Shown: positions 26,417-36,915 of the stretch, in pieces
Layout: each line of letters begins with the position of its first letter
Position numbering within the stretch: the stretch's first letter is position 1
DNA from: Clostridia bacterium
Lineage (GTDB): Bacteria; Bacillota; Clostridia; Oscillospirales; Acutalibacteraceae
Reading direction: 5' to 3'
DNA: 64,000 nt
Assembly (NCBI GenBank): GCA_017439545.1
Contig: JAFSIW010000031.1
Span: 62,001 to 126,000 of the forward strand
Notes under the pieces: model-generated
The model's input: only the letters and a program-made list of their open reading frames with translations
What the model was told of the DNA's origin: nothing
Database searches by the model: none
Program-made: the position numbers and the translations under genes

Positions 26417-27334
26417 ATGGAACATCATATTTTTTCTGCTGACAATGCCACGCCCCTTCGATTGGACGTGGCAATCGGACTGTTTATTCCTCATATGACA
26501 CGCTCAGCTATTGCACGACTGATTGAGGATCAGCACGTAAAAGTAAACGGAAAAGTTGTATCAAAAAGTTATAAAGTTCAATTCAATGATTCGCTTGAGG
26601 TTTGTTTACCCGATCCCAAGCCTGCCGAAGCCATCCCTCAACGTATTCCTTTAGATATTGTATATGAAGACGAACATCTGTTGGTTGTCAACAAGCCAAA
26701 AGGGATGGTGGTACATCCTGCGGCAGGCAACCCTGATGGCACGCTGGTTAACGGACTTTTGTACCATTGCGGCGATTCCCTGTCAGGAATTGGCGGCGTG
26801 ATTCGCCCGGGAATTGTTCACCGCATCGATAAAGATACCAGTGGCTTGTTGGTTGTGGCCAAAAATGATGCCGCACACGTTTATTTAGCCGAACAAATCA
26901 AGGAACATAGTTTTACCCGGGAATATCAAGCGGTTGTTTATGGACGTGTAAAGCAAGAGCAGGGAACGGTATCCGCTCCCATCGGTCGTCATCCCGTTGA
27001 CCGCAAAAAGCAAGCGGTTACCAACAAAAACAGCAAGCCTGCTACTACCCATTACAAGGTGGAACAGTATTATCGCGGTTATACCCACTTGCGATTGCGA
27101 TTAGAAACCGGTCGCACCCACCAAATTCGGGTTCATATGGCATATATTGGTCACCCTGTTTGCGGTGATTCGGTATATGCGGGACGATTGGCTGATAAAT
27201 CCGATTTGCAAGGACAATGCCTGCATGCCGCCAAGTTGGGGTTTGTTCATCCACACACGAATCAATACATGGAGTTTGAGGCACCATTGCCCGAATATTT
27301 CACCAATTTCTTATCCCGTTTACCAAAGGATTGA
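26417..27334 (+). CDS. rluD: Large-subunit rRNA pseudouridine synthase, RluD type
   Basis: Converts uridines in 23S rRNA to pseudouridine. An N-terminal S4 RNA-binding domain (about 14-75, MTRSAIARLIEDQHVKVNGK) precedes the RluA-family catalytic domain with the Asp in HRIDKDTSGLLVVAK near residue 140 and the RLETGRTHQIRVH motif near 229. Length 305 is usual. It follows lspA by 2 bases; this lspA-rluD pairing is widespread in Firmicutes. Confidence 0.94.
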   Translation: MEHHIFSADNATPLRLDVAIGLFIPHMTRSAIARLIEDQHVKVNGKVVSKSYKVQFNDSLEVCLPDPKPAEAIPQRIPLDIVYEDEHLLVVNKPKGMVVHPAAGNPDGTLVNGLLYHCGDSLSGIGGVIRPGIVHRIDKDTSGLLVVAKNDAAHVYLAEQIKEHSFTREYQAVVYGRVKQEQGTVSAPIGRHPVDRKKQAVTNKNSKPATTHYKVEQYYRGYTHLRLRLETGRTHQIRVHMAYIGHPVCGDSVYAGRLADKSDLQGQCLHAAKLGFVHPHTNQYMEFEAPLPEYFTNFLSRLPKD

Positions 27335-27339
27335 TACCT

Positions 27340-28167
27340 ATGATTTTTGACGGTATTGTCTTGCTTTCAGATATCGACGGCACGCTTTCCACCTATGAGC
27401 GAAAAATCCCACAAAAAAATATCGATGCCATTGAATATTTCACAAAAAATGGCGGTCGTTTTGGTGTTGCAACCGGTCGGACCGCTTTTTCGGACGGCAA
27501 AATGATTCGTAATTTAGCGGTCAACTGCCCTTGTATTGCAGTGAATGGCGGTGCTATTTACGATTATCAAAAAGAACAACTCTTGTTTGCCGCTTACCTG
27601 GACCATAGTGCTACCAACTTGTTTGCGCCCATAATCGATGCTGTACCCGGCGTTGGCATTGAAATTAACGTAGACGGTGTTTTGCATTGTATCAAATACT
27701 CCGACCGCTCACGAGATCATATCATGTATGAGCGTAGCGAATTTACACAGTACACCTTGCAGGATATTCCCGCTGATGCCAATTGGTTTAAAGCACTGTT
27801 TGCCGCCACTCCTGAAGAAATTGACAAAGTAGAGCAACTTTGCAACCAATTGATTGGGAAGGATAACCCCTTTTACGTGATTCGCTCCGAACCTACGCTA
27901 TTCGAAATCCTGCCCAAGGACGCAACAAAAGGGGAAGGGGTTCGGCGATTGTCCAAGCTTTTGTCGATTCCCATTGAAAACATATACGCCATTGGTGATT
28001 ATTATAATGATATCGACTTTCTGCAAGCGGCAGGCTTTTCCGCTACGGTAGAAGGTGCACCCAAAGAGGTATTAGCGGTAACCGATTACGTTGCCTGTTC
28101 TTGTGAGCAAGGCGCGGTTGCTGATTTTATAATGTTTATTGAACAAAAAATTAAATCATCCAAATAG
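27340..28167 (+). CDS. HAD-superfamily hydrolase, Cof type
   Basis: Probable sugar- or nucleotide-phosphate phosphatase. Motif I is LLSDIDGTLS, motif II ATGRTAF near residue 45, motif III Lys in KGEGVRRL near 197, and motif IV GDYYNDIDFL near 220, with a Cof-type cap domain between. ATG at 27340 is preferred to TTG 27331, with AAAGGA lying upstream inside the end of rluD. The substrate cannot be told from sequence. Confidence 0.9.
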   Translation: MIFDGIVLLSDIDGTLSTYERKIPQKNIDAIEYFTKNGGRFGVATGRTAFSDGKMIRNLAVNCPCIAVNGGAIYDYQKEQLLFAAYLDHSATNLFAPIIDAVPGVGIEINVDGVLHCIKYSDRSRDHIMYERSEFTQYTLQDIPADANWFKALFAATPEEIDKVEQLCNQLIGKDNPFYVIRSEPTLFEILPKDATKGEGVRRLSKLLSIPIENIYAIGDYYNDIDFLQAAGFSATVEGAPKEVLAVTDYVACSCEQGAVADFIMFIEQKIKSSK

Positions 28168-28179
28168 GAGGTAACTACT

Positions 28180-29022
28180 TTGGAACAAGCAGTTAAAAAA
28201 CAACTTCAAGTGACTGCCTGCAAGATCCGTATGGGGATCATTGAAGGTGTTCACGCCGCAAAATCCGGTCATCCCGGTGGCTCTTTGTCCATCGCCGATG
28301 TACTGACTTATCTTTATTTTAAAGAAATGAATATTGATCCTGCCGATCCCAAAAAGGCCGATCGTGACCGTATGATTCTTTCTAAAGGGCATACCGCTCC
28401 CGGTTTGTATTCTGCATTGGCTAACCGTGGCTATTTCCCTGTAGAAGATTTGCTTACCTTGCGTAAGCTGGATTCTTACCTGGAAGGTCATCCCGACATG
28501 AAACACACCCCCGGTGTGGATATGTCTTCCGGTTCTTTGGGACAAGGTATTTCTGTTGCTACCGGTGTTGCTCTTGGCGCTAAATTGGATGGCGACGCCT
28601 TCCGTGTTTACTCCATTTTGGGTGACGGTGAATTAGAAGAAGGTCAAGTTTGGGAAGCCGCCATGTTTGCGGGTCACAAGAAATTGGATACTCTGTGTGC
28701 AATTGTTGACAACAACAACCTGCAAATTGACGGTTGCTTAGACGACGTTTGCTCTCCTTATCCCATTGCCGAAAAATTCCAAGCCTTTAATTGGTACACC
28801 ATTGAAATTGACGGTCATGACTTTGACCAAATCGAAGCCGCATTTGCTCAGGCTCGTCAAAACAAAGGCAAGCCCACCGCTATTATTATGACCACTACTA
28901 AGGGTAAGGGCGTTTCCTTCATGGAAGACAAAGCCTCCTGGCACGGTGCTGCCCCCAATGACGAACAATACGAAATCGCCATGAGCGAACTGAAAGCCGC
29001 TCTTGCCGCATTAGAAGCATAA
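28180..29022 (+). CDS. Transketolase, N-terminal subunit
   Basis: First half of a split transketolase (pentose phosphate pathway), binding thiamine diphosphate through a GDGELEEGQVWEAAMFAG motif ending in NNN near residues 150-185. Further conserved parts are HAAKSGHPGGSLSIAD near 25 and LSKGHTAPGLYSAL near 67. The gene starts with TTG at 28180 behind a strong AGGAGGTAAC. It is followed 16 bases later by the second subunit, and together they equal the one-chain enzyme in length. Codons here favour C/T-ending forms more than nearby genes, consistent with high expression. Confidence 0.95.
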   Translation: MEQAVKKQLQVTACKIRMGIIEGVHAAKSGHPGGSLSIADVLTYLYFKEMNIDPADPKKADRDRMILSKGHTAPGLYSALANRGYFPVEDLLTLRKLDSYLEGHPDMKHTPGVDMSSGSLGQGISVATGVALGAKLDGDAFRVYSILGDGELEEGQVWEAAMFAGHKKLDTLCAIVDNNNLQIDGCLDDVCSPYPIAEKFQAFNWYTIEIDGHDFDQIEAAFAQARQNKGKPTAIIMTTTKGKGVSFMEDKASWHGAAPNDEQYEIAMSELKAALAALEA

Positions 29023-29038
29023 GAAAGGACGGATCAAA

Positions 29039-29986
29039 ATGGCTGAAATTAAAAAACAAGCGACCCGTGAGTCCTATGGCGAAGCCCTGGCAGAAATCGG
29101 CGCTAAATATGACAATCTCATCGTTTTGGATGCTGACCTTTCGGGTGCTACCAAAACCGGCACGTTTAAAAAGCAATATCCTGAACGTTTCTTCAACTGC
29201 GGTATTGCTGAACAAAACTTAATTGGTGTTGCCACCGGTCTGACCTTGGCAGGTAAATTGGTATTCTGCAGTTCTTTCGCCATGTTTGCCGCAGGTCGTG
29301 CTTTTGAACAAGTTCGCAATGCTGTCGGTTACCCCCATAACAACGTTAAAATTGCCGCTACCCACGCCGGCCTTTCGGTTGGTGAAGACGGTGCCACCCA
29401 CCAATGCAACGAAGATATTGCCTTGATGCGTACCATTCCCGGCATGACCATTTTGAACCCTGCTGACCCTGTGGAAGCCAAAGAATGTGTTCGTGCCGCT
29501 GCTGAATTTGAAGGTCCTGTATATCTTCGTTTTGGTCGTATGGCTGTGGAACCCATTTTCGATGAAAATTATAAAATGGAAATCGGCAAAGGTGTTACTT
29601 TGCGAGACGGCTCTGACGTTACCATTGTTGCCACCGGTTTGATGGTTGGTATGGCACTTACTGCTGCCGAACAACTGAAAGCGGAAGGCATTTCTGCTCG
29701 CGTCATCAATATTCACACCATTAAACCCTTGGATGCTGAATTGATTATCAAAGCCGCCAAAGAAACCGGCGCTATTGTAACCGCTGAAGAACATTCTATC
29801 ATCGGTGGTTTGGGCGGCGCCGTTACCGAATGCCTGGCCGAAACCTGCCCCGTACCCGTACTTCGCGTTGGTGTAGAAGATAAATTTGGTACTTCTGCTC
29901 CTGCTGCTGAAGTGTTGAAAGCCTATGGCTTGACTCCTGAAAATATCGCCGAAAAAGCCAAGAAAGCAATTGCTTTGAAAAAATAA
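29039..29986 (+). CDS. Transketolase, C-terminal subunit
   Basis: Second half of the split transketolase: pyrimidine-binding domain with the catalytic Glu in NCGIAEQNLIGVATG near residue 55 and HAGLSVGEDGATHQ near 110. The C-terminal transketolase domain follows from about 190 (LKAEGISARVINIHTIKPLD, AEEHSIIGGLGGAV). An AGAAAGGACGG site precedes the ATG. It forms a heteromer with the neighbouring N-terminal subunit. Confidence 0.95.
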   Translation: MAEIKKQATRESYGEALAEIGAKYDNLIVLDADLSGATKTGTFKKQYPERFFNCGIAEQNLIGVATGLTLAGKLVFCSSFAMFAAGRAFEQVRNAVGYPHNNVKIAATHAGLSVGEDGATHQCNEDIALMRTIPGMTILNPADPVEAKECVRAAAEFEGPVYLRFGRMAVEPIFDENYKMEIGKGVTLRDGSDVTIVATGLMVGMALTAAEQLKAEGISARVINIHTIKPLDAELIIKAAKETGAIVTAEEHSIIGGLGGAVTECLAETCPVPVLRVGVEDKFGTSAPAAEVLKAYGLTPENIAEKAKKAIALKK

Positions 29987-30015
29987 ACTTATTATATCAT
30001 TAAATTAATATCTTG

Positions 30016-30053
30016 TAGGCGTAGTGTTTTAAAAGACACTACGCCTATTTTAT
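30016..30053 (+). terminator. Terminator after the transketolase genes
   Basis: A perfect 12-bp stem (TAGGCGTAGTGT and complement) with an 8-base loop is followed by TTTTATT. Confidence 0.88.
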
Positions 30054-30128
30054 TCGCCTTGTGGCAGGTTATAAGCCAAATCTGTTCTTTTTGCAAACTC
30101 AACCCACAGTTGCACTGTATTAAACTGA

Positions 30129-30165
30129 TATGTTATACTAATTACTAGACAATTATGTTATAATA
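30129..30165. repeat. Direct repeat upstream of the XRE regulator
   Basis: TATGTTATACTA (30129-30140) and TATGTTATAATA (30154-30165) differ at one base and are 25 bases apart, 46-82 bases before the regulator's ATG. Each contains a -10-like hexamer (TATACT, TATAAT). They could be overlapping promoters or an operator for self-regulation. Confidence 0.45.
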
Positions 30166-30210
30166 CACTTACAAAGTACTTTGAAAACAATTATATAAGG
30201 TGGTTTCTCT

Positions 30211-31323
30211 ATGTTAAAAATAGGCGATAAGATTAAATCTTTAAGAAAATCACAAGATATCACACAAGAAAAATTAGCGGCATATCTTAACATATCATAT
30301 CAAGCAATAAGCAAGTGGGAAAACGGCACAGCACTACCGGATATAACTCTTGTTCCACAAATTGCAAATTTCTTCGGTGTATCTACAGATGAATTACTCT
30401 GTATGAATGAAGTAGAAGAAACTGAAGAATTAATAGAATATGAGAAGATTTATCGCGAAAACAACCGACTTGGAAAAATGTTGGACAACATCATTTTAAG
30501 TCGGGAAGTGTTGACTAAATACCCACGAAACTATCAATGGATGCTGAATCTCTCTTATCCTTTAATCCAATATAACGATACCAAAGAACATAATAAGTAC
30601 AGTTCGGAGCACGGTTTTGTTGAAGAAGCGATAAGTATATGTGAACGAATTTTAGAGGATTGCACGATTGACTCAATAAGACATAGTGCAATACAGATTT
30701 TATGTTATAGTTATAGCGATGTTGGAAAGGAAGATTTAGCACTAAAACTCGCCTATGAAATGCCCGATATGTATTTAAGTAAGGAGCATTTACTTTCTCA
30801 CATATATAAAGGAGAAAAACAAATTGAACAATGTCAAACTGTATTGCTCTCAATGATAGATGCTTCTTCCGGATTGATATGCATGCTTGCATCAAATGGG
30901 TTAATGGGTAAGGAATTAACTATTTTACAAAAAATAGAACTTGTAGAAACCGCAAACAATTTATACAAGCTAATTTTAAGCGAAGATGAAGATAGTTTGT
31001 TCTATAATTGTCGTTTGTGTAGAAACTACAGTTTGTTGGCAGAATTGTGGTGTAAGAATGGCAATACGGAAAAGGCAATGGAAAATTTGCTTTTGGCAGA
31101 AAAAACTGCAACCTATTATGATGCTTGCGACAGTTTAACTGAACAAAAATACAAATCACTATTAGCAAACAGATGCACATTCAACCCTAAAACAGTTGGA
31201 AGGAATTGGGAAGGCACGGAAACAGGTACGCTCCTAAACACCTTGCAAAGAAAAGTTTTTGACCCTATTAGGGAAACAGATACATTCAAGCAGCTAACAA
31301 TTCGTTTAAACAATCATCTTTGA
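30211..31323 (+). CDS. XRE-family regulator with helical repeat C-terminal domain
   Basis: Residues 1-65 form a helix-turn-helix (KIKSLRKSQDITQEKLAAYL, YQAISKWENGTALPDITL). The remaining 300 residues are mainly helical and look like TPR-type repeats, as in ligand- or peptide-sensing XRE proteins. GGTGG lies before the ATG. It stands alone between convergent and tandem housekeeping genes, and is visibly richer in A/T than its neighbours, which may mean later acquisition. Target and signal are unknown. Confidence 0.85.
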   Translation: MLKIGDKIKSLRKSQDITQEKLAAYLNISYQAISKWENGTALPDITLVPQIANFFGVSTDELLCMNEVEETEELIEYEKIYRENNRLGKMLDNIILSREVLTKYPRNYQWMLNLSYPLIQYNDTKEHNKYSSEHGFVEEAISICERILEDCTIDSIRHSAIQILCYSYSDVGKEDLALKLAYEMPDMYLSKEHLLSHIYKGEKQIEQCQTVLLSMIDASSGLICMLASNGLMGKELTILQKIELVETANNLYKLILSEDEDSLFYNCRLCRNYSLLAELWCKNGNTEKAMENLLLAEKTATYYDACDSLTEQKYKSLLANRCTFNPKTVGRNWEGTETGTLLNTLQRKVFDPIRETDTFKQLTIRLNNHL

Positions 31324-31332
31324 TAAATTAAA

Positions 31333-31364
31333 TAGGCCAAGTATCCATACGGGTACTTGGCCTA
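31333..31364 (-). terminator. Shared terminator between XRE gene and dapB
   Basis: TAGGCCAAGTATCC pairs with GGGTACTTGGCCTA around an ATAC loop (one G-T pair). On the minus strand it is followed by a T-rich stretch, so it best serves dapB; it also lies 9 bases after the convergent XRE stop. Confidence 0.75.
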
Positions 31365-31385
31365 AAACATTATTTATACATTTAA

Positions 31386-32138
31386 TTACTCACTAACCAA
31401 ATCGGTCATATCATATAATTTAGGTTCTTTGCCAACCATAAAGGCGGCGGCTTTCACAGCGCCCACGGCAAACACCTCTTTAGAACGAGCCGAGTGAGAA
31501 AGGGTAACGATCTCATCTTTACCCGCGAATATCACTTGATGCTCTCCCACGATGGTACCACCACGAATGGAATGCATTCCAATCTCATTTTTCGGACGTT
31601 TTTGACGACGGCTATGACGGTCATATTCGGGAATCATTTCTTGATCACGACCTTCAATGGCGGCATCCAACAGCATATTGGCCGTACCCGAAGGAGCGTC
31701 GATCTTCAAATTATGATGCGCTTCAATAATTTCGATGTCCGCCTTGTCACCAAGCACTTGAGCGGCTTTTTTCACCAATGCGGCAAGCAAATTAATACCC
31801 AATGACATATTGCCCGAAAAGAACATGGGAACGGTTTTGGCCGCTTCGCGAATGGAGTCAACCTGACAGCAACTCAGCCCTGTAGTACAAACAACGGCAG
31901 GGATACCTTTGTTCACCGAATAGGCAAGTAATCCATCCAAACAATTGGGGTGTGAAAAATCAATAATCACGTCAGCGGCTTCTTTCACATCAGAAAATTC
32001 ACTATATACAGGATAGGAAAGTTCATCTTGGTGCAGGTCAACGCCTGCTACAATGGTCATATCATCTTGTTCAGCAACAAGATTAGTGATTACTTTTCCC
32101 ATGTGGCCACAACAACCGGACAAAATCACTCTAATCAT
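31386..32138 (-). CDS. dapB: 4-Hydroxy-tetrahydrodipicolinate reductase
   Basis: NAD(P)H-dependent reductase of the lysine/diaminopimelate pathway, following DapA. The N-terminal motif is GCCGHMGKV. The signature EAHHNLKIDAPSGTA lies near residue 145, with catalytic His and Lys in it. ATG at 32138 is preferred over GTG 32147, which would leave no room for the AGGA site. It lies 29 bases after dapA and closes the asd-dapA-dapB operon. Confidence 0.95.
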   Translation of the reverse strand: MIRVILSGCCGHMGKVITNLVAEQDDMTIVAGVDLHQDELSYPVYSEFSDVKEAADVIIDFSHPNCLDGLLAYSVNKGIPAVVCTTGLSCCQVDSIREAAKTVPMFFSGNMSLGINLLAALVKKAAQVLGDKADIEIIEAHHNLKIDAPSGTANMLLDAAIEGRDQEMIPEYDRHSRRQKRPKNEIGMHSIRGGTIVGEHQVIFAGKDEIVTLSHSARSKEVFAVGAVKAAAFMVGKEPKLYDMTDLVSE

Positions 32139-32167
32139 AAATTTCACACTTCCTAATTTTTGATAAC

Positions 32168-33055
32168 TTAAAGCAGATTAGCCTTTGCCAAGGCAGAACG
32201 AATTTTCTCTTTCACCTCATTTGATGCAGGGAAGAGAGGCATTCGGCATTCGCCCACATCAAGCCCGATTTGATTCATGGCTTCTTTCACGGGAATGGGA
32301 TTCACGTCAATAAACATACTGTTCATCACGTCAAGGTAATAGCTTTGTAATGCGGTAGCGCCCGTAAAATCGCCCTCTAAAGCCTTTTGGCAAATTTGTG
32401 ACATCTTATCGGGGGCAAGGTTAGAAAACACCGAAATAACGCCTTTGGCGCCCATAGCCATCATAGCAACTGTATGATCATCATTGCCTGAATAAATATC
32501 CAGTTTATCACCGCACAAAGCAATGGTTTGTGCAAGGGCGGAAAAATTGCCGTTGGCTTCTTTGGTGGCAACGATGTTGGGGTGCTTGCAAAGACGGGCA
32601 TAGGTTTGAGGCTTAATATCCATTCCCGTACGGGAGGGTACGTTATAAAGAATTATCGGCGTATTCACCCGATCTGCTACGTATTCATAATGGCGCACCA
32701 ATCCGTTTTGCGAAGTTTTGTTGTAATAGGGAGTAACCATCAGCAAAGCATCGGCGCCCATTTGCTCGGCGGCTTCGGATAGTTCCAGCGTATACAACGT
32801 GTCATTGCTACCCGTGCCGGCCACCACAGGCACCCGACCTGCAGAAGTGGCGATAATGGTCTCAATCACTTTTAAATGTTCTTCGTGGCGTAACGTGCTT
32901 TTTTCACCCGTAGTCCCGCATGCAACGATGGCGGAAACGCCGTGCGTGATCTGATATTCAGTCAGTTCCTTCAGCTTTTCAAAGTCCACACTGCCGTCGG
33001 CAGAAAAAGGGGTCACAATGGCTGTGCCCACACCGTGAAAAATTGTTCTTGCCAT
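32168..33055 (-). CDS. dapA: 4-Hydroxy-tetrahydrodipicolinate synthase
   Basis: Condenses pyruvate and aspartate semialdehyde. The (beta/alpha)8 aldolase family is shown by GVGTAIVTPF at the N-terminus, CGTTGEKSTL near residue 47, the catalytic Tyr in YNVPSRTG near 138, and the Schiff-base Lys in VATKEANG near 166. Length 295 is normal. It lies between asd and dapB, which make its substrate and use its product. Confidence 0.96.
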   Translation of the reverse strand: MARTIFHGVGTAIVTPFSADGSVDFEKLKELTEYQITHGVSAIVACGTTGEKSTLRHEEHLKVIETIIATSAGRVPVVAGTGSNDTLYTLELSEAAEQMGADALLMVTPYYNKTSQNGLVRHYEYVADRVNTPIILYNVPSRTGMDIKPQTYARLCKHPNIVATKEANGNFSALAQTIALCGDKLDIYSGNDDHTVAMMAMGAKGVISVFSNLAPDKMSQICQKALEGDFTGATALQSYYLDVMNSMFIDVNPIPVKEAMNQIGLDVGECRMPLFPASNEVKEKIRSALAKANLL

Positions 33056-33082
33056 GGTTGATCAACTCCGAATTCACAGAAT

Positions 33083-34162
33083 TTAATCCATATACCCCTT
33101 AGCGCAAAGAAGTTCTGCAAGCAGCACAGCACCGCCTGCTGCACCCCGCAGGGTATTATGAGACATACAAACAAATTTATATTGATATTGGGTATCTTCC
33201 CGCAGGCGACCTACCGAGATCGCCATGCCGTTTTCTAAATTCCGTTGCAGTTTAATTTGAGGCATATTATCTTCAACAAAATAGTTGAGGAATTGCTTGG
33301 GAGCACTGGGCAAATCCAATTCTTGGGCAGGACCTTTAAATTGTTCCCAAATAGCCAAAATTTGTTCTTTGGTAGGTTTCACTTTAAAATCTACAAACAC
33401 AGCAGCAGTGTGACCGTCAGAAACAGGTACACGCAAGCATTGTGCGGTAAATTTGGGAGAAGTGGCGTTTACAATCTTGTCGCCTTCGATTTTACCCCAA
33501 ATTTTCAGAGGTTCTTGTTCGGATTTTTCTTCTTCACCGCCAATGAAGGGAATCAGGTTATCCACCATTTCGGGCCAGCGTTCAAAGGTTTTACCGGCAC
33601 CGGAGATCGCTTGATAGGTGCAAACCAATACCTTTTCGGGGCCGAATTCATTGAGGGGATACAAAGCGGGAACGTACGATTGCAAAGAGCAGTTGGATTT
33701 TACGGCAATAAAGCCACGTTTGGTGCCTAAGCGTTTGCGTTGCGAGGGGATGATGTCGATGTGATCCGCATTCAATTCGGGCACAACCATAGGCACGTCT
33801 TCGGTTTTGCGGTGAGCACTGTTGTTGGACACAACAGGGCATTCCAATTTAGCATATGCTTCTTCCAAAGCCATAATGTCTGCTTTGGGCATATTAACAG
33901 CGCAGAACACAAAATCAACTGCGGCGGCAATTTCTTCTTTTTGATTCTCGGCATCAAATACGGGCATCTTCTTTACTTGCTCGGGCATTTCGGTAGTCAT
34001 TGCCCAACGGTCACCAACCGCTTCTTCATAAGTCTTGCCGGCAGAACGACCACTGGCCGCCAGCACGGTAATATCAAACCAAGGGTGATTGTTGAGCAGG
34101 GTGATAAACCGTTGACCCACCATACCGGTTGCTCCAACAATACCGACCTTATACTTTTTCAT
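33083..34162 (-). CDS. asd: Aspartate-semialdehyde dehydrogenase
   Basis: Reduces aspartyl phosphate to the semialdehyde at the branch point for lysine, threonine and methionine. The Rossmann motif is VGIVGATGMVGQRF; the active-site Cys is in VKSNCSLQSYVPAL near residue 160 and the His in VPVSDGHTAAVFV near 255. It resembles the archaeal/fungal-type branch, with a 359-residue length. ATG at 34162 follows AGGAGAGA; the longer reading to 34261 includes the promoter and is rejected. It heads the asd-dapA-dapB operon. Confidence 0.95.
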   Translation of the reverse strand: MKKYKVGIVGATGMVGQRFITLLNNHPWFDITVLAASGRSAGKTYEEAVGDRWAMTTEMPEQVKKMPVFDAENQKEEIAAAVDFVFCAVNMPKADIMALEEAYAKLECPVVSNNSAHRKTEDVPMVVPELNADHIDIIPSQRKRLGTKRGFIAVKSNCSLQSYVPALYPLNEFGPEKVLVCTYQAISGAGKTFERWPEMVDNLIPFIGGEEEKSEQEPLKIWGKIEGDKIVNATSPKFTAQCLRVPVSDGHTAAVFVDFKVKPTKEQILAIWEQFKGPAQELDLPSAPKQFLNYFVEDNMPQIKLQRNLENGMAISVGRLREDTQYQYKFVCMSHNTLRGAAGGAVLLAELLCAKGYMD

Positions 34163-34183
34163 AAAAATCTCTCCTAATAAGTA

Positions 34184-34212
34184 TTGTAATAATTTCAAAA
34201 CTGTATTATAAT
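34184..34212 (+). promoter_or_regulatory. Promoter for queA-tgt
   Basis: TTGTAA (34184-34189) and TATAAT (34207-34212) are separated by 17 bases on the plus strand, 66 bases before the queA start. Confidence 0.65.
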
Positions 34213-34232
34213 ATGAAATCATTAATGGTTTT

Positions 34233-34261
34233 ATCATACCATTTTTGCCTTTCAATGTCAA
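34233..34261 (-). promoter_or_regulatory. Promoter for asd-dapA-dapB
   Basis: On the minus strand TTGACA (34261-34256) and TATGAT (34238-34233) are spaced by 17 bases, a near-consensus vegetative promoter. Transcripts would start near 34226, so this and the divergent queA promoter transcribe across each other's region. Confidence 0.8.
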
Positions 34262-34278
34262 TAAAATCGAGGAGAAAC

Positions 34279-35301
34279 ATGAAGAAATCTAACTTTTTTT
34301 ATCATTTACCCAAAGAATTGATTGCTCAACATCCCTGTGAAAAACGGGATAATTCTGCTTTAATGGTGTTGCACCGTGAAAGCGGTGAAATTGAACACAA
34401 ACATTTCTATGATCTGCCTGATTACCTCACCGAACAGGACTGCTTGATCATCAACGATACCAAGGTACTTCCTGCGCGAATCTACGGAGTGAAGATCCCC
34501 ACGGGCGCTGTTGTTGAGTTTTTGCTGTTAAAACAGCACGCTGATGGTGCGTGGGAATGCTTGGCAGGACCCGGCAAAAAAGCAAAACCGGGGGATCGTT
34601 TTTCTTTTGGCAACGGACAGATGGAATGCACGGTAGAAGCAGTTGTAGAAGAGGGTAACCGTTTAATTCGCTTTACCTATGAAGGCAATTTCTATGAAAA
34701 ATTAGATCAAATCGGCACCATGCCGCTCCCACCGTATATTACCGAACGTTTAGAAGATCAATCCCGCTATCAGACGGTTTACGCCCGTGAAATCGGCTCT
34801 GCCGCCGCTCCAACGGCAGGATTGCATTTTACCCCTGAACTCTTTGATAAGCTGAAAGAAAAGGGCGTAAAAGTAGGACGTGTCACCTTGCACGTAGGAT
34901 TGGGCACGTTCCGTCCTGTAAAGGAAGAAGACATCACCAATCACGTTATGCACTCCGAACATTATGAAATGCCTCCCGAAACTGCTGAGTTGATTCGCCA
35001 AACCAAAGCAAACGGCGGTCGTGTGATCTGCGTGGGCACTACCAGTTGCCGTACCGTTGAAACTATCGCGTCCCAAGGCGAGATCAAAGCGGACGAGGGT
35101 TGGACCAGCATCTTTATTTATCCCGGATACAAATTCGGATGTATGGATGGTTTGGTTACCAATTTCCATTTGCCTGAGAGCACTCTTTTGATGCTCATTT
35201 CCGCTTTTGCAGGGTATGAACACGTCATGGAAGCCTATCGCATTGCCGTAGCTGAAAAATACCGTTTTTTCAGTTTCGGAGATGCCATGTTGATTATTTA
35301 G
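34279..35301 (+). CDS. queA: S-adenosylmethionine:tRNA ribosyltransferase-isomerase
   Basis: Transfers the ribosyl part of SAM to 7-aminomethyl-7-deazaguanine in tRNA to make epoxyqueuosine. Landmarks are [20 protein letters not shown] at the start, [13 protein letters not shown] near residue 60, PLPPYITE near 150, the [13 protein letters not shown] segment near 175, and [11 protein letters not shown] near 295. ATG at 34279 has GAGGAG upstream; a longer in-frame reading from 34213 overlaps the promoter and is rejected. tgt follows after 9 bases. Confidence 0.96.
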   Translation: MKKSNFFYHLPKELIAQHPCEKRDNSALMVLHRESGEIEHKHFYDLPDYLTEQDCLIINDTKVLPARIYGVKIPTGAVVEFLLLKQHADGAWECLAGPGKKAKPGDRFSFGNGQMECTVEAVVEEGNRLIRFTYEGNFYEKLDQIGTMPLPPYITERLEDQSRYQTVYAREIGSAAAPTAGLHFTPELFDKLKEKGVKVGRVTLHVGLGTFRPVKEEDITNHVMHSEHYEMPPETAELIRQTKANGGRVICVGTTSCRTVETIASQGEIKADEGWTSIFIYPGYKFGCMDGLVTNFHLPESTLLMLISAFAGYEHVMEAYRIAVAEKYRFFSFGDAMLII

Positions 35302-36441
<1,140 letters not shown>

Positions 36442-36466
36442 TTTTAATAATTGTATCAAAATAGTC

Positions 36467-36495
36467 TTGAATTTTATTGATAGACCAAGTATAAT
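36467..36495 (+). promoter_or_regulatory. Promoter for yajC
   Basis: TTGAAT (36467-36472) and TATAAT (36490-36495) are 17 bases apart, 34 bases before the yajC start. Confidence 0.65.
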
Positions 36496-36528
36496 AAGGT
36501 AGTAATATTATTGAAAGAGGTAACTAAT

Positions 36529-36849
36529 ATGCAATTTGCTATGAATGCCGCTGCCGGTCAAACCGGTGGCAAAGGCGGAATGATCTTGATGATAGTCTAC
36601 TTGGTAGTTATCGTTGCAGTATTCTACTTCCTGATGATCCGTCCCCAAAAGAAACGTCAAAAGAAAGAAGAAGAAATGCGCAGTAACGTTCAAGTCGGCG
36701 ATGAGATCATCACCATTGCCGGTGTTTACGGTCGTGTAGTCGCCGTTAAAGAAGATTCCTTTATTTTGGAATCCGGTCCTGACCGCTCCAAACAACGGAT
36801 CGCTCGTTGGGCTATTCAACAGAATCTTACTGTACACGAAGATCAATAA
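36529..36849 (+). CDS. yajC: Preprotein translocase subunit YajC
   Basis: Small inner-membrane partner of SecDF. The 106-residue protein has one transmembrane segment (about 17-38), directly followed by the family signature MIRPQKKRQKKEEEM and the GDEIITIAGVYGRV beta domain. ATG at 36529 follows AGAGGT; a TTG 18 bases upstream is rejected. The tgt-yajC order is common across bacteria. No secDF genes lie in the window. Confidence 0.93.
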   Translation: MQFAMNAAAGQTGGKGGMILMIVYLVVIVAVFYFLMIRPQKKRQKKEEEMRSNVQVGDEIITIAGVYGRVVAVKEDSFILESGPDRSKQRIARWAIQQNLTVHEDQ

Positions 36850-36862
36850 ACAAGTCATAATC

Positions 36863-36915
36863 AACCATCCCATTGAATATGCTCTGTTAGAGGATATGAA
36901 AGGGATGGTTTTTTT
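36863..36915 (+). promoter_or_regulatory. Hairpin with T run directly before the TIGR04086 gene
   Basis: AACCATCCC and its complement GGGATGGTT form a stem around a 33-base loop and are followed by T residues that end at the next start codon. The downstream arm overlaps the AAAGGGA ribosome binding site. It could end the yajC transcript or hide the binding site of the next gene. Confidence 0.5.

Noticed and set aside
33056..34232. Lysine riboswitch before asd
   Set aside because: The leader from the predicted start to the ATG is only about 65 bases, too short for a lysine riboswitch, and no terminator-antiterminator pair is present.
34163..34278. Extended starts of asd (to 34261) and queA (from 34213)
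   Set aside because: Both extensions run through two good divergent promoters, while strong ribosome binding sites stand directly before ATG 34162 and ATG 34279.
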